This document shows, piece after piece, positions 26,215-34,393 of a stretch of 34,393 bases of DNA; the stretch's first letter is position 1; each line of letters starts with the position of its first letter. The notes beneath the pieces were generated by a model, which saw nothing but the letters and a program-made list of their open reading frames with translations, ran no database searches and had not been told where the DNA came from. The translations under genes and the position numbers were made by a program. The DNA lies in the IMG/VR virus record IMGVR_UViG_3300031775_000015, positions 1 to 34,393 of that record. One strand, written 5' to 3'. The stretch comes from a virus.

Positions 26215-27011
26215 TAATAAAAAGCCCTTCCCGTCATGTATTCTTGAGAAACAGCTATTGTTCCGTCTATATATCCGCCTTCAGTTACAGTTAAATTCTG
26301 ACTAAATATTTGCCCTGAACACCCAAACGTTGCTATTGGAGAACTCCCATAGGTGTCCAAAATCTTTATATTAAGTTCCGCATAATTACCGGTAGATTTT
26401 ATAGCATCACCTACATCTTCACCTGCTATAGATAAGTTAATCCGGACATTTTCTTTCGTCACGCGGGCGGGCAAAGTATTTCCTACTGTTGTTACTGGGT
26501 TACGGTCAGTTGAAACGGAATAATCAAAAGAAACTTTTTTGTTTATTTTAGTGTCTGTTCCCACTATATAAGATCTTAAAGAGTGCCCTAAAGTAGTTTC
26601 GTTTCTCAAATCGTTATCGGTATCTCCATCATTATCTAATGCATTTAATTCTCCATATATATCTATCTCAGAACGAAACAGTATAGGGCTATAAGGAGCC
26701 ATAGAAAAACTTAAAGTTTTAATGTAGCCACTTGAAAAAGTCATTCCTGCAAAGCTTCCATCTAAAGGCTCTCCTGTATGCTCGATAGCAGTTAAAGGAT
26801 TTAAAAAGTCATGAAAAGCTCCGGTACAATAATGAGTAAAAGATAAAGTACCTCGAACAGGCGCAGTAGGAGCATATCTAATCACAGAACCGGTGATGTT
26901 AGTCACCGGTTGTAAAGCTGCCTCTACTCCCAACTCCGCCGATTCAGCCATAATGCTTTGATCAGCGATTTTGAGTAAAGCGTTTTCGTATTTTATAAAT
27001 TTTGTTGCCAT
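26214..27011 (-). CDS. tail-tube-like structural protein
   Basis: 265 residues with no named family recognised, but a distant relative of the 321-residue protein at 28912-29877. Matching landmarks are PVRGTLSFT (52-59) to PLRGELSMT, TGEPLDG (79-85) to TGESPVSG, GYIKTLSFS (95-103) to GYLTSYSIN, and IDIYG (116-120) to FAVFG. The alternating hydrophobic strands and absence of membrane or coiled-coil segments fit a tail-tube or distal-tube beta-sandwich fold. The true major tube gene normally lies upstream of the tape measure, so this is more likely a distal tail or tube-cap protein. It begins and ends in TAATG overlaps. A 24-bp inverted repeat lies near its 5' end (26888-26911). Confidence 0.82.
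   Translation of the reverse strand: MATKFIKYENALLKIADQSIMAESAELGVEAALQPVTNITGSVIRYAPTAPVRGTLSFTHYCTGAFHDFLNPLTAIEHTGEPLDGSFAGMTFSSGYIKTLSFSMAPYSPILFRSEIDIYGELNALDNDGDTDNDLRNETTLGHSLRSYIVGTDTKINKKVSFDYSVSTDRNPVTTVGNTLPARVTKENVRINLSIAGEDVGDAIKSTGNYAELNIKILDTYGSSPIATFGCSGQIFSQNLTVTEGGYIDGTIAVSQEYMTGRAFY
26888..26911. repeat. perfect 9-bp inverted repeat with 6-nt loop
   Basis: aaccggtga, six bases, tcaccggtt. It lies inside the coding sequence about 100 bases after the start of the 265-residue gene. There is no T-run after it in the direction of transcription, so it is not a typical terminator. An mRNA hairpin could slow the ribosome or mark an RNase site. Confidence 0.75.
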
Positions 27012-28909
27012 TAAGCGCCTAAATTATCCGGTACATCAAATTCAACTGTTACAACAACTGTAGCATTACCATTACCAGTAGAATTATCTATAGCTAACAT
27101 TAAAAATTCTCCTGCAGCAAAATCTCGATTAGTTTGACCTGCTGGTTCCGTAAAATCATCATAACCTATTGTATAATCTCCTTCTGTAAGCGATCCTCCA
27201 AGGCTTATAGTGCCTGTATAAGCTGCATTAGAAGAGCTTAAATCAGTTGTGGGAGCATCTGTCCCGCTATATACATAAGCACTGACACTATTATTAGAGA
27301 CATTATTTGTAAACGAAACATCAAGCCTCGTCACCCTACCTGCCATTGGAGCTTTACTACACATTGATTTATCAGGGGTAGTTGAACCATCATGATCATA
27401 ATTATTAGTAGTATCTACAGGCTCTGAAAATAATGGAGTCCATCGTTGATTACCGGTTACTGTATAAAAATATCGATACGAGAAAGTTTGTATAAATCTT
27501 CCTCTACAATAATTTCCAGCGCTATCACCTCCTTGATCATAATATGCGGAAGCTTGTACCGTAGCTTTAAATCTAACATTGCCTAGATCATCCAAATACA
27601 TTGGGTTATTGGCGAGAGTAGTATTTATTGTATACAAGCTATCTCCACCGCTTGCTGCTGCCCCCACATAATTTAATGCAAAATAATTCCTCGTACTACC
27701 ACTTGGCCTATAAACTCCACCAAACCATGATACAGTTTGAGTGCCGCTTAAATTACTACTAAAGCCAAATCCTTGAGATTGATTAACGCTTTCAGAATCC
27801 GTAGTATTAACAAATAAAATTTTAGAGCCTTTACCTGATGATGTAGAATTTAAAGAAGCTACAATACCTTCTCCACTCGTTTCGCTTGCTTCTAAATTAC
27901 GCGTGCCAACAGCTTGATTGATAGCTATTTTACCTGTTTTACCAAAATTAACTGATCCCGCTCCAATAGGCCCAATAGTATTTTTAATAGCTAAAGATGA
28001 ACCGTCCCAAAATAAATACTGACTATCAGAACTTGTTGTAAGTTGCATGGCAGTATAAGGAGTTCCACTAGCTGCATTGTGCAACTTTAAAACAGGGGTA
28101 CTTGCACCGTCAGCCTCTTTAATATCTAATCTGGCTGCAGCGGTACTGTGTCCAATACTTATTTTTTTATCAGTAGATTCAACCTTCAGAGCTGGGCTGC
28201 TTCCGTCACCGTACATCAACCAAACATCACCTCCAGCTCCTCTATTTAAATGTAAGGGGCCACTCGCCGTACTTCCACCTCCACGGTAGATGCCATGAAG
28301 TTCACCTAAACTCGCATCGACCATTACGCCATAATTGTCATCGTAGACGCCAAAATCACCTTCTACTTCTAAATTAAATTCTGGATCAATTGTACCTACT
28401 CCTACATTACCGTCGCCCTTCAAATGTAATCCAATTTGATTTGCAGCGGCTGCATCTTCATAAGATTGAATCCTGAATGTGGAAGCATCATCTGTGGTAC
28501 TATAATAGTATCTAAAAACAACAGATTTATCATTAGCTGCATCTGTTCCAAAAATAATTTGTTGATATTTCCCATCTGTCGTAGCAGAAGGATTTAAAAA
28601 ATTAGCTAAGGTGAGATTAGAATCGGCGGCCCCTCTCACAGATAGAAAAGCACCCGGAGTTGTAGCAGCGCCGGGGCCAACACCAATATTGCCTCCATCA
28701 TGAAGATGAAGACCATAAGTGCCACCATCATCAGTAACTTTTAATCCAGTGCCGTCTGCCGCCCATATTTGATATTTTTTATTAAGGTTGTTAATAGAAA
28801 CATGTTTTGTGACGGGGTTTAAAGGCGCGCCGCTATAATCACCAATAAATAGCAAATCGGTTATTGCTGGAGGTGCTCCTAAATCTGGATATTGTAGTAT
28901 TTTGCCCAT
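27011..28909 (-). CDS. fibre-like virion protein with VGVG repeats
   Basis: 632 residues. The N-terminus contains ITDLLFIGDYSG and TKHVSINNL, the short strand-plus-TK signature that begins many phage fibre proteins. The middle has repeats of the N-VGVGT-P-L-V-G type: NIGVGPGAATTPGAFLSV (about 74), NVGVGTIDPEFNLEVEG (about 170), KISIGHSTAAARLDI, and KIAINQAVGTRNLEA. These resemble the shaft of the 1804-residue fibre. The C-terminal 150 residues (QRWTPLFSEPVD, MAGRVTRLDVSFTN, FLMLAIDNSTG) look like a jellyroll head. It lies between two tube-like genes upstream of M, an unusual place for a fibre gene. The start is 2 bp after the upstream stop with a weak AAAG box. Receptor binding or decoration of the distal tail is inferred. 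Confidence 0.85.
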   Translation of the reverse strand: MGKILQYPDLGAPPAITDLLFIGDYSGAPLNPVTKHVSINNLNKKYQIWAADGTGLKVTDDGGTYGLHLHDGGNIGVGPGAATTPGAFLSVRGAADSNLTLANFLNPSATTDGKYQQIIFGTDAANDKSVVFRYYYSTTDDASTFRIQSYEDAAAANQIGLHLKGDGNVGVGTIDPEFNLEVEGDFGVYDDNYGVMVDASLGELHGIYRGGGSTASGPLHLNRGAGGDVWLMYGDGSSPALKVESTDKKISIGHSTAAARLDIKEADGASTPVLKLHNAASGTPYTAMQLTTSSDSQYLFWDGSSLAIKNTIGPIGAGSVNFGKTGKIAINQAVGTRNLEASETSGEGIVASLNSTSSGKGSKILFVNTTDSESVNQSQGFGFSSNLSGTQTVSWFGGVYRPSGSTRNYFALNYVGAAASGGDSLYTINTTLANNPMYLDDLGNVRFKATVQASAYYDQGGDSAGNYCRGRFIQTFSYRYFYTVTGNQRWTPLFSEPVDTTNNYDHDGSTTPDKSMCSKAPMAGRVTRLDVSFTNNVSNNSVSAYVYSGTDAPTTDLSSSNAAYTGTISLGGSLTEGDYTIGYDDFTEPAGQTNRDFAAGEFLMLAIDNSTGNGNATVVVTVEFDVPDNLGA

Positions 28910-28911
28910 TT

Positions 28912-29877
28912 TTAATCTTTGTTGTAGTAGTCTTTAAATTCTAAATTTACACTTAAAACACCATCCACGGCAGACTCAATACTTTCTGAGACTAAATGCC
29001 CTGTTGTGCTTAAAAATTCATATCTTGTTATTCCATCACCATCATCGCCCAAACAGTTACCTACGTTATCATTTAAGCATAAATTGCCCGTAACTGCGGG
29101 TATATTAGTATTGCCATCTAATGTGTCTTCTTTTCTTCCTAATCGAATTTCAACCCCAATTGTTTGATAATTACCACTACGGATATTATCTATCATATTC
29201 GCAGTTTCATAATCATCCATTTCTATTGTTAAATTAGTAGTAATTTCAATGGGATATTCTGTTATTACTTGAGATGGAGTGTAATAACTTTCGTCAGTTT
29301 TTTGGTCTAATGTATAAATAGGGACACGATTAATATCGTAAGTTTGGGAAACCGATACAGCTCGATTTGTCCCCGAGCCATTAAAAGTTAAAAATACAGC
29401 TTCGTGATTAACGAAACCTAAATTTTGAAGAGGAGCGGTGCCCGAGTAGTCTAATTCACCGTATCTTTCACCGCTCCCCATCTGGCCAAAAACAGCAAAC
29501 GTTGTCTCTATTGTAGGGACATCTTGAACATCGCAATTTATACTATAACTAGTCAGATAACCAGTATTAAAGCCATAAACTTTTTCAGCTCCATTCATTT
29601 CCACATCATATAATAATGTGCCAGAAACGGGAGACTCTCCTGTCAGACCCAAAACCGGATCTTGATAAAGTAAATCTCGAGTCATGGATAACTCGCCACG
29701 CAAAGGTTCGGCTATTATTTCACGGATAAACCCTGCGCCTAAAGCTCGAACCTTCTTTTGCCCAACACTATAGCCCGCACTGATATTGCGGATACCCGAC
29801 ACTCCTGTTCGACTAAGAGCGTTATCGCCTCCCAGATAGAAGATTTGTTCATAGCTTGGTGAAGCGTTATTAGCCAT
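28912..29877 (-). CDS. tail-tube-like structural protein, paralogue of 26214-27011
   Basis: 321 residues, beta-rich, with no named family recognised. Landmarks PLRGELSMT (58-66), TGESPVSG (79-86), GYLTSYSIN (106-114) and FAVFG (127-131) occur in the same order and at nearly the same residues as in the 265-residue protein two genes downstream. A second half (about 200-321) contains EITTNLTIEMDDYETANMI and ends with VDGVLSVNLEFKDY, again strand-rich. It contains the LCLNDNVGNCLGDDGDG segment, an acidic loop that might bind metal. It starts in a TAATG overlap with the tape-measure stop. Possible roles are a second tube protein, a distal tail protein or a tape-measure chaperone. Confidence 0.82.
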   Translation of the reverse strand: MANNASPSYEQIFYLGGDNALSRTGVSGIRNISAGYSVGQKKVRALGAGFIREIIAEPLRGELSMTRDLLYQDPVLGLTGESPVSGTLLYDVEMNGAEKVYGFNTGYLTSYSINCDVQDVPTIETTFAVFGQMGSGERYGELDYSGTAPLQNLGFVNHEAVFLTFNGSGTNRAVSVSQTYDINRVPIYTLDQKTDESYYTPSQVITEYPIEITTNLTIEMDDYETANMIDNIRSGNYQTIGVEIRLGRKEDTLDGNTNIPAVTGNLCLNDNVGNCLGDDGDGITRYEFLSTTGHLVSESIESAVDGVLSVNLEFKDYYNKD

Positions 29878-32800
29878 TATGGTGTTCTACTTTTTTTACT
29901 TAAAGATCCGCCTAAACGTTGTTCTTGTCCAATTACTTCAAGGACCGCAGCTCGAATTCTTTCTGCCATTTCTTTTCCTTTTGTGGCTTGATCCACATTA
30001 GATTGTTCACTTGCATTAGCGTTGCCGGCGGACTCAGAGGCTCCTTGACCTCCCCCTCCACTGCCGCCCATGCTAACATTGATGGATATATTGTTAGTAT
30101 TAGCTCCACTTTGAGCGTTTAATGGCGCAGCGTCAACTCCCCCTCCAGCTTGCATTGTTGGAATAACACCTCCGTTTAAACGACCCATGAATCCAAGACC
30201 GTACTTGCGCACCGCCCGATTGTTCATTACAAACTCGCCGCCTGCCATGTAAGCTGGAACACTATCGCGATTGGTAAACCCTGAACCTATATGACCTCCT
30301 CTTGCATTTCCCGGCCCCCATCCTTTCCAACTATCAAAAGCAGTTTCGGGCCTACCGGCAACAGCAGATTCAGAGTAAAAAGCTCCACCACTTCCAATAT
30401 TACGATGCATTGTTTTGTCGCCCGGACCTCCAACAGTAGCGGGATTTTTTGCACCAAATTTTCCTGCTGCCATACCCATTAATTTACCAACCCCCATGCT
30501 AGCTACTGTACTCAAGAAAGTAGAAAGTAGTTGTTTCTTTTGGGCCTTTTTTTCAGCCTCCTTCGCTAAACGTTCTCTTTCAGCTTCGCGTGCTTCAGCT
30601 AATTCTGGATTATCTGATGCAAGAAAATATCCACTCATTCTGCTGCTGTGCACACTCTCATCTAATCCCATGCTTCCCCCATTAGCGAAACGAGGGAAAG
30701 CGCCGAAATTCATTTTATCTAAATTAGCTCTACCAATACCTTTAACGGCCTTACGATTCATTACATACTCGCCCGGCTCTAATAGAGAAGGCACTTTATC
30801 GCCCGTTCCAGATCCCGGTACAAATGCACCATTTTGAAGTCCAGAGTTGCGAAATCCGGGGCTTATGCCCATTCCCATCAAACTGGTCAAGTTACTCATT
30901 GAAGATTCAAGTGCAGCTCTACGCATCATTTTTAACATATCAATAGCCACTCCTCGCATTGCATCACCAAAACTATCAGCTTTGTCCATTGCACTTTCCA
31001 TAGCTCCAACCATTCCATCTTTGAAAGCGGTAGGTAAATCTTTGCCTAATTTATTGAAGATTAAATCTGTGTCTTGAAATACTTTATCAAAACCATCTTG
31101 TAGTCCTGCTGAAAATTCGGTATTGCGCTTAGCTTCGCGGTTTCCTATCTTTTCATCTAAATTTAATTGTTCTTTTAAGTATTCAATTCTTTTAAGTAGT
31201 TGATCGTTATTCCCTTCAACATCTTGATTGTATTGTTGTTCTAATTGATTGATTTCTTTTTGTATAGCACCTTGAGCGCTTCCTGATCCGCCAGCGCCTC
31301 CAACAGCAGCGCTTCCTCCTGACGAACCAATACCAGTAAAACCCATTTTTTTCAAATTTTGGTCAATATACATTTGACGAATATCAGAATTGCTGGCACC
31401 GCCTGCCAAAGCAGCAGCCGCTCCTGTTACCCTCATCTCTCCTCCTTTATCAAATTCCTTGCCAAGACCTTCTCCTATTATAATAGCACCTAATTTTTCA
31501 GTTGCTTCTATTAATTTCTCGTCAGCCCCTATTAAAGCTAAATTAGATTGAATCAAAGTTTTTTGCATCTCAAATTCCATCTTTAAATTAACGTTATCTG
31601 CTTTAACGCGAGCTTCATCCATTAGAATTTGTTTTTGTAAAACAGCTCTTTGATCAGCAAATAAACGCGCTGTATTTTGTCGATTTGTTAAACCTCTAGA
31701 TGCAGCAGGATCTTGAGATCTTTTTTGCATCATGCTTATTTCTTGTTGCAGGCGCATTTGCTCTAACTTATTGAGATTTTCTCTTTCACTCAAAGAAAGC
31801 TTTTGGGCTTTTTGTAGATCGCGCTCTTGAACTAAATTTTTCGCTTTTATTTCTTCTATTTTTTGCTCTGCTGAAATAACGGTTCCTTGAGCTGCTATAT
31901 TTGCTTCTTGAATTTCATAAGCTCTTATAAGCGCGGCTGCAGCATTTCTAAAATCTTGCGCTTTAGGAAGCTCTGTACCTGACTTTGCAAACACTCCCAT
32001 ATTAGGCGCTGCCCTTCTTTGTAACTCACCGGCTATTCCGGGCGCAGAAGGTCGAGGTCCTGTAGTCAACTTTAGCATTTGTGTGGCTTTGGCTGGGTTA
32101 GTTAGTAGCGTTTTAGAAATGTCTTCATAAGCTCCTAGTTCAGCACTTCCTTGAGGGAAAGCTTTGTCAAAAGCAGTACGTAAACTTTTTTGTTGAGTTA
32201 TACCAAATTTCTGACGAGTAGCTCTATTATCTAAAACTCTCTGTCTATTAGTTGCGTCTGCTCTGAACCTTGTTGCTCCCACTTGATCTCCTACTACATT
32301 TCTAATGTCTGAGCCAATTTTAGATAAAGCACTATTTAGAGTTTTGAAAGCATCTTTAAATTTCGCTATTGGGGTATCTTTTATAGCATTTATAGAAACA
32401 TCTAAGTCTTTATTAATTGCTGTAAAGCTTGTTTCAAGTTGTTTGACGAGTTTGTATTGCTTGTCGCTTGCATCCTCTGCTGCTTTTGCTTCTGCTGCTG
32501 CTCTCATAACACCAATCATAATATTTTCCATATCGCCAAGTGACTCAACAAAAGCGTCACCCTTGAAAAGAGATGCAACTCTCTGAAATACGTTACTCTT
32601 AGCCTCCCCCGGCTTACTCTTAAAAAGTTTTTCGTCCAGAAACATATCATCGAATATGTCTTCTCGAAGCTCAAGAAATTTCCTAGTTAAGTCATATACA
32701 TCATTTGGTGATTCTTTAACACCACGAGCTATTGTTGAGATCTCTTTAGCTTCCTCTGCATTAAAATCTAATATTTCAAAAAAGTCTTTAAATTCATCGA

Positions 32801-34346
32801 CGAATGCCGTTTGAGTTTTTTTGCCATAACCGGCTACGGTAAGGGCTTTATTTTTGCGCAATATACCTTCCTCTGTTGTAGGCTGATTTAGATCAGACGT
32901 AAGGGCCATCATATTGTTTCCCTTGCCTAATACTCGATCTTGAAAGCCAAACTTATTTGCTGCCCTGATGGTTTGACGACCTGTACGTTCAGCCACAACT
33001 CCGCTCGTAAATGACTTCAACGCAACAGTCATCTCATCTACATTGGTGCCTGCCGCTTTAAAATTCTTTTCCAGTTGTGTGCCTTTGATTTTTTCAAAAT
33101 TATCTTTTAGTGCTATTTGTGCTGCTTTGAGTGCGTCTGCTGAAGTAGGATTATTAATTTCTTCTTGAGCTTTGATAATATTTTGGGCCGCGCTATTCTG
33201 CTCTTTGGAAGTTTTTTCAAACTCAGTAAATTCTGCTTCAAGTTCATCCATTCTTGCGCCTACCCTTAAGCTTGAAACCGCAAGACTGCCAAGGGCTCCT
33301 ACAGCAGCTCCAGCAGCAGCGCCCCATGGACCAGCCAACATACCAATAGCAGCTCCAGTACCCGCCATATTCATTGCCCCGGTCGTATCACGACTAAATC
33401 CGGCCTGCTCCATTGCGCCAGCAGCCATAGGAAGCCCCATTGAAAGCCCCATGCCAACCGCCATTCCTCCCATACCTCCCATACCACCTCCGGCAGAGCT
33501 AGGTTTTTTCCCAGCAATTGCCATAGCTGAGGATGTGGTTTTAACTCTGGCCTGTAATGTAGTTAATGCCGCTCCACTTTTGCCTGCAGCCGACCCTAAA
33601 CGCTGAGTAGCTCTCATCGCTTGGGTTTCAGTTATTTCTTTTTTAGATAACTTTAAAGCCACTTTATCTAGTATTCTCTGGAATCTGGTGAAACCATTAT
33701 TTAGGCCGGCTAATTGCTTATTAGTTTTTCCTACTACTCCACTAACATCTACTCCCATAGGATCAACATAATTAGGAACGTAACCTCTTGAAGCTCCAAC
33801 TACATCTGCCAAACCTCTAGGCTCATCGCGCGTATTTGTAACGCCTAGACCAGCAGGATTATTAGGGCCGGCCAATCTACTTGATCGTCCTACCCGAATA
33901 GATCCCATAGGAACTCCAGCGGCTAATTCTCTTTCTACGGAATCTCCAAGTGCGGCGAAGTTAGGCACATAACCTCTAGCAGCCGCTCCCATGGTAATAG
34001 GTAGAGACTTACCGAAGTTCTTCATAATTTGTTCGGTAATTTTTGTTCTGTTGCCTGATGACCAGCTTGACTTGGCATCTGCGTGTGTTGCATTTACTGC
34101 TGTACCAGTTATACCAAAAAGATCTTCAGCATTTTTACCTGCTTTGCCTGACAATAATATATCTAAAGTGGAACTATTTTGTTTTCCCTTCTCGTATTGT
34201 TGGCCTACTAATCTGTCTACAACAGCTTCAAAAAGTGCACCCTTGAACGCGCCCATCGCACCAGCCCCACCTTCTTTTAAAAATGAACCTTCTACTTTCT
34301 TTTTATTAACCGGTCTGCCACTATGAAGCGCGGGACTGTAAGCCAT
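29877..34346 (-). CDS. tail tape-measure protein, start possibly outside the window
   Basis: At least 1489 residues. N-terminal residues about 30-115 contain GALFE (E40), STLDIL (D62) and HADAK (D90, K92), a possible PD-(D/E)XK nuclease-like module. Two linkers, RGYVPNFA (124-131) and RGYVPNYV (187-194), flank a module with IRVGRSSRLAG and GLGVTNTRDEPRGL. Residues about 285-360 are a hydrophobic Gly/Ala/Met segment. The middle (about 360-1060) is mostly helical coiled coil (EEIKAKNLVQERDLQKAQKL). The C-terminus has two copies of a tape-measure ending: GDKVPSLLEPGEYVMNRKAV (near 1190) and RDSVPAYMAGGEFVMNNRAV (near 1370). At about 1.5 angstrom per residue the tail would be roughly 220 nm, more if the gene extends upstream. 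The ATG at 34346 has no clear Shine-Dalgarno and the frame stays open to the window edge. Confidence 0.93.
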   Translation of the reverse strand: MAYSPALHSGRPVNKKKVEGSFLKEGGAGAMGAFKGALFEAVVDRLVGQQYEKGKQNSSTLDILLSGKAGKNAEDLFGITGTAVNATHADAKSSWSSGNRTKITEQIMKNFGKSLPITMGAAARGYVPNFAALGDSVERELAAGVPMGSIRVGRSSRLAGPNNPAGLGVTNTRDEPRGLADVVGASRGYVPNYVDPMGVDVSGVVGKTNKQLAGLNNGFTRFQRILDKVALKLSKKEITETQAMRATQRLGSAAGKSGAALTTLQARVKTTSSAMAIAGKKPSSAGGGMGGMGGMAVGMGLSMGLPMAAGAMEQAGFSRDTTGAMNMAGTGAAIGMLAGPWGAAAGAAVGALGSLAVSSLRVGARMDELEAEFTEFEKTSKEQNSAAQNIIKAQEEINNPTSADALKAAQIALKDNFEKIKGTQLEKNFKAAGTNVDEMTVALKSFTSGVVAERTGRQTIRAANKFGFQDRVLGKGNNMMALTSDLNQPTTEEGILRKNKALTVAGYGKKTQTAFVDEFKDFFEILDFNAEEAKEISTIARGVKESPNDVYDLTRKFLELREDIFDDMFLDEKLFKSKPGEAKSNVFQRVASLFKGDAFVESLGDMENIMIGVMRAAAEAKAAEDASDKQYKLVKQLETSFTAINKDLDVSINAIKDTPIAKFKDAFKTLNSALSKIGSDIRNVVGDQVGATRFRADATNRQRVLDNRATRQKFGITQQKSLRTAFDKAFPQGSAELGAYEDISKTLLTNPAKATQMLKLTTGPRPSAPGIAGELQRRAAPNMGVFAKSGTELPKAQDFRNAAAALIRAYEIQEANIAAQGTVISAEQKIEEIKAKNLVQERDLQKAQKLSLSERENLNKLEQMRLQQEISMMQKRSQDPAASRGLTNRQNTARLFADQRAVLQKQILMDEARVKADNVNLKMEFEMQKTLIQSNLALIGADEKLIEATEKLGAIIIGEGLGKEFDKGGEMRVTGAAAALAGGASNSDIRQMYIDQNLKKMGFTGIGSSGGSAAVGGAGGSGSAQGAIQKEINQLEQQYNQDVEGNNDQLLKRIEYLKEQLNLDEKIGNREAKRNTEFSAGLQDGFDKVFQDTDLIFNKLGKDLPTAFKDGMVGAMESAMDKADSFGDAMRGVAIDMLKMMRRAALESSMSNLTSLMGMGISPGFRNSGLQNGAFVPGSGTGDKVPSLLEPGEYVMNRKAVKGIGRANLDKMNFGAFPRFANGGSMGLDESVHSSRMSGYFLASDNPELAEAREAERERLAKEAEKKAQKKQLLSTFLSTVASMGVGKLMGMAAGKFGAKNPATVGGPGDKTMHRNIGSGGAFYSESAVAGRPETAFDSWKGWGPGNARGGHIGSGFTNRDSVPAYMAGGEFVMNNRAVRKYGLGFMGRLNGGVIPTMQAGGGVDAAPLNAQSGANTNNISINVSMGGSGGGGQGASESAGNANASEQSNVDQATKGKEMAERIRAAVLEVIGQEQRLGGSLSKKSRTP

Positions 34347-34393
34347 GATTACATTTTCAGCAGCTATACGTAATGAGTCATCTAAAATATCTT
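34347..34393 (-). other. in-frame open extension upstream of the tape-measure ATG
   Basis: These 47 bases contain no stop in the tape-measure frame and would encode DILDDSLRIAAENVI, a protein-like amphipathic helix. The other two minus frames have stops (TAG at 34382-34384 and TGA at 34378-34380), either of which could end an upstream gene. The sequence cannot decide between a tape measure that starts upstream of the window and a short intergenic stretch. Confidence 0.5.

Noticed and set aside
26888-26911. Rho-independent terminator
   Set aside because: The stem is strong but no T-run follows on the transcribed side, and it lies inside a coding sequence.
30415-34326. Plus-strand open frames opposite the tape-measure gene
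   Set aside because: They are antisense shadows of a well-supported coding sequence, with low-complexity Ala/Pro/Ser translations mirroring the Gly/Ala-rich segments.

Overview
This 34.4-kb window is a tail and receptor-binding module of a tailed bacteriophage with a long, non-contractile (siphovirus-type) tail. All supported genes lie on the minus strand and read from high to low coordinates as one nearly gapless block. The longest gap is 48 bp (2590-2637). Seven junctions are TAATG stop/start overlaps (29877, 27011, 26214, 24994, 7945, 5846, 1966), the usual sign of translational coupling. The DNA is AT-rich and most starts lack a clear Shine-Dalgarno sequence. The GYVPNF linkers, the VGIGT-P fibre repeats, and the LamG-like proteins ending near NFN-QR-RFG resemble large marine phages, including those of cyanobacteria. 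That resemblance is from memory, and the host cannot be fixed from this window.

Region 1 (34393-29877): a tape-measure protein of about 1490 residues with a hydrophobic Gly/Ala/Met stretch, coiled coil and two copies of the C-terminal GD-VP..PGE-VMN motif. Its N-terminus carries a possible PD-(D/E)XK nuclease-like module followed by GYVPNF linkers, and its frame stays open to the window edge, so the true start may lie outside. Region 2 (29877-21614): two distantly related beta-rich proteins, probably of tail-tube type, flank a fibre-like protein. They are followed by an internally duplicated lambda gpM-like protein carrying CBM5/12-like modules, and then a 1126-residue mosaic protein (FN3-like, polyglycine, jellyroll).

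Region 3 (21607-15830): homologues of the lambda tail-tip genes in the canonical order L, K, I, J. gpL has an extra internal domain pair, and gpK is reduced to its JAMM peptidase domain. Region 4 (15827-10413): a 1804-residue fibre with FN3-like N-terminal domains, two collagen-like GXY stretches (one built on an 18-bp tandem repeat), eight VGIG-type repeats and a C-terminal domain also seen in marine phage fibres.

Region 5 (10420-1): a tandem family of six LamG/concanavalin-A-like jellyroll proteins, some also with CBM-like domains, plus one small unrecognised protein. Five of the six are complete and share a C-terminal tag, and several share an N-terminal tag. The sixth is cut by the window edge. 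The likely division of labour is: tape measure and tube-like proteins set tail length and the distal tube, M/L/K/I/J build the tip, and the fibres and LamG array bind the cell surface, probably glycans. I saw no tRNA, rRNA, CRISPR array, insertion sequence, integrase, replication gene or clear terminator.
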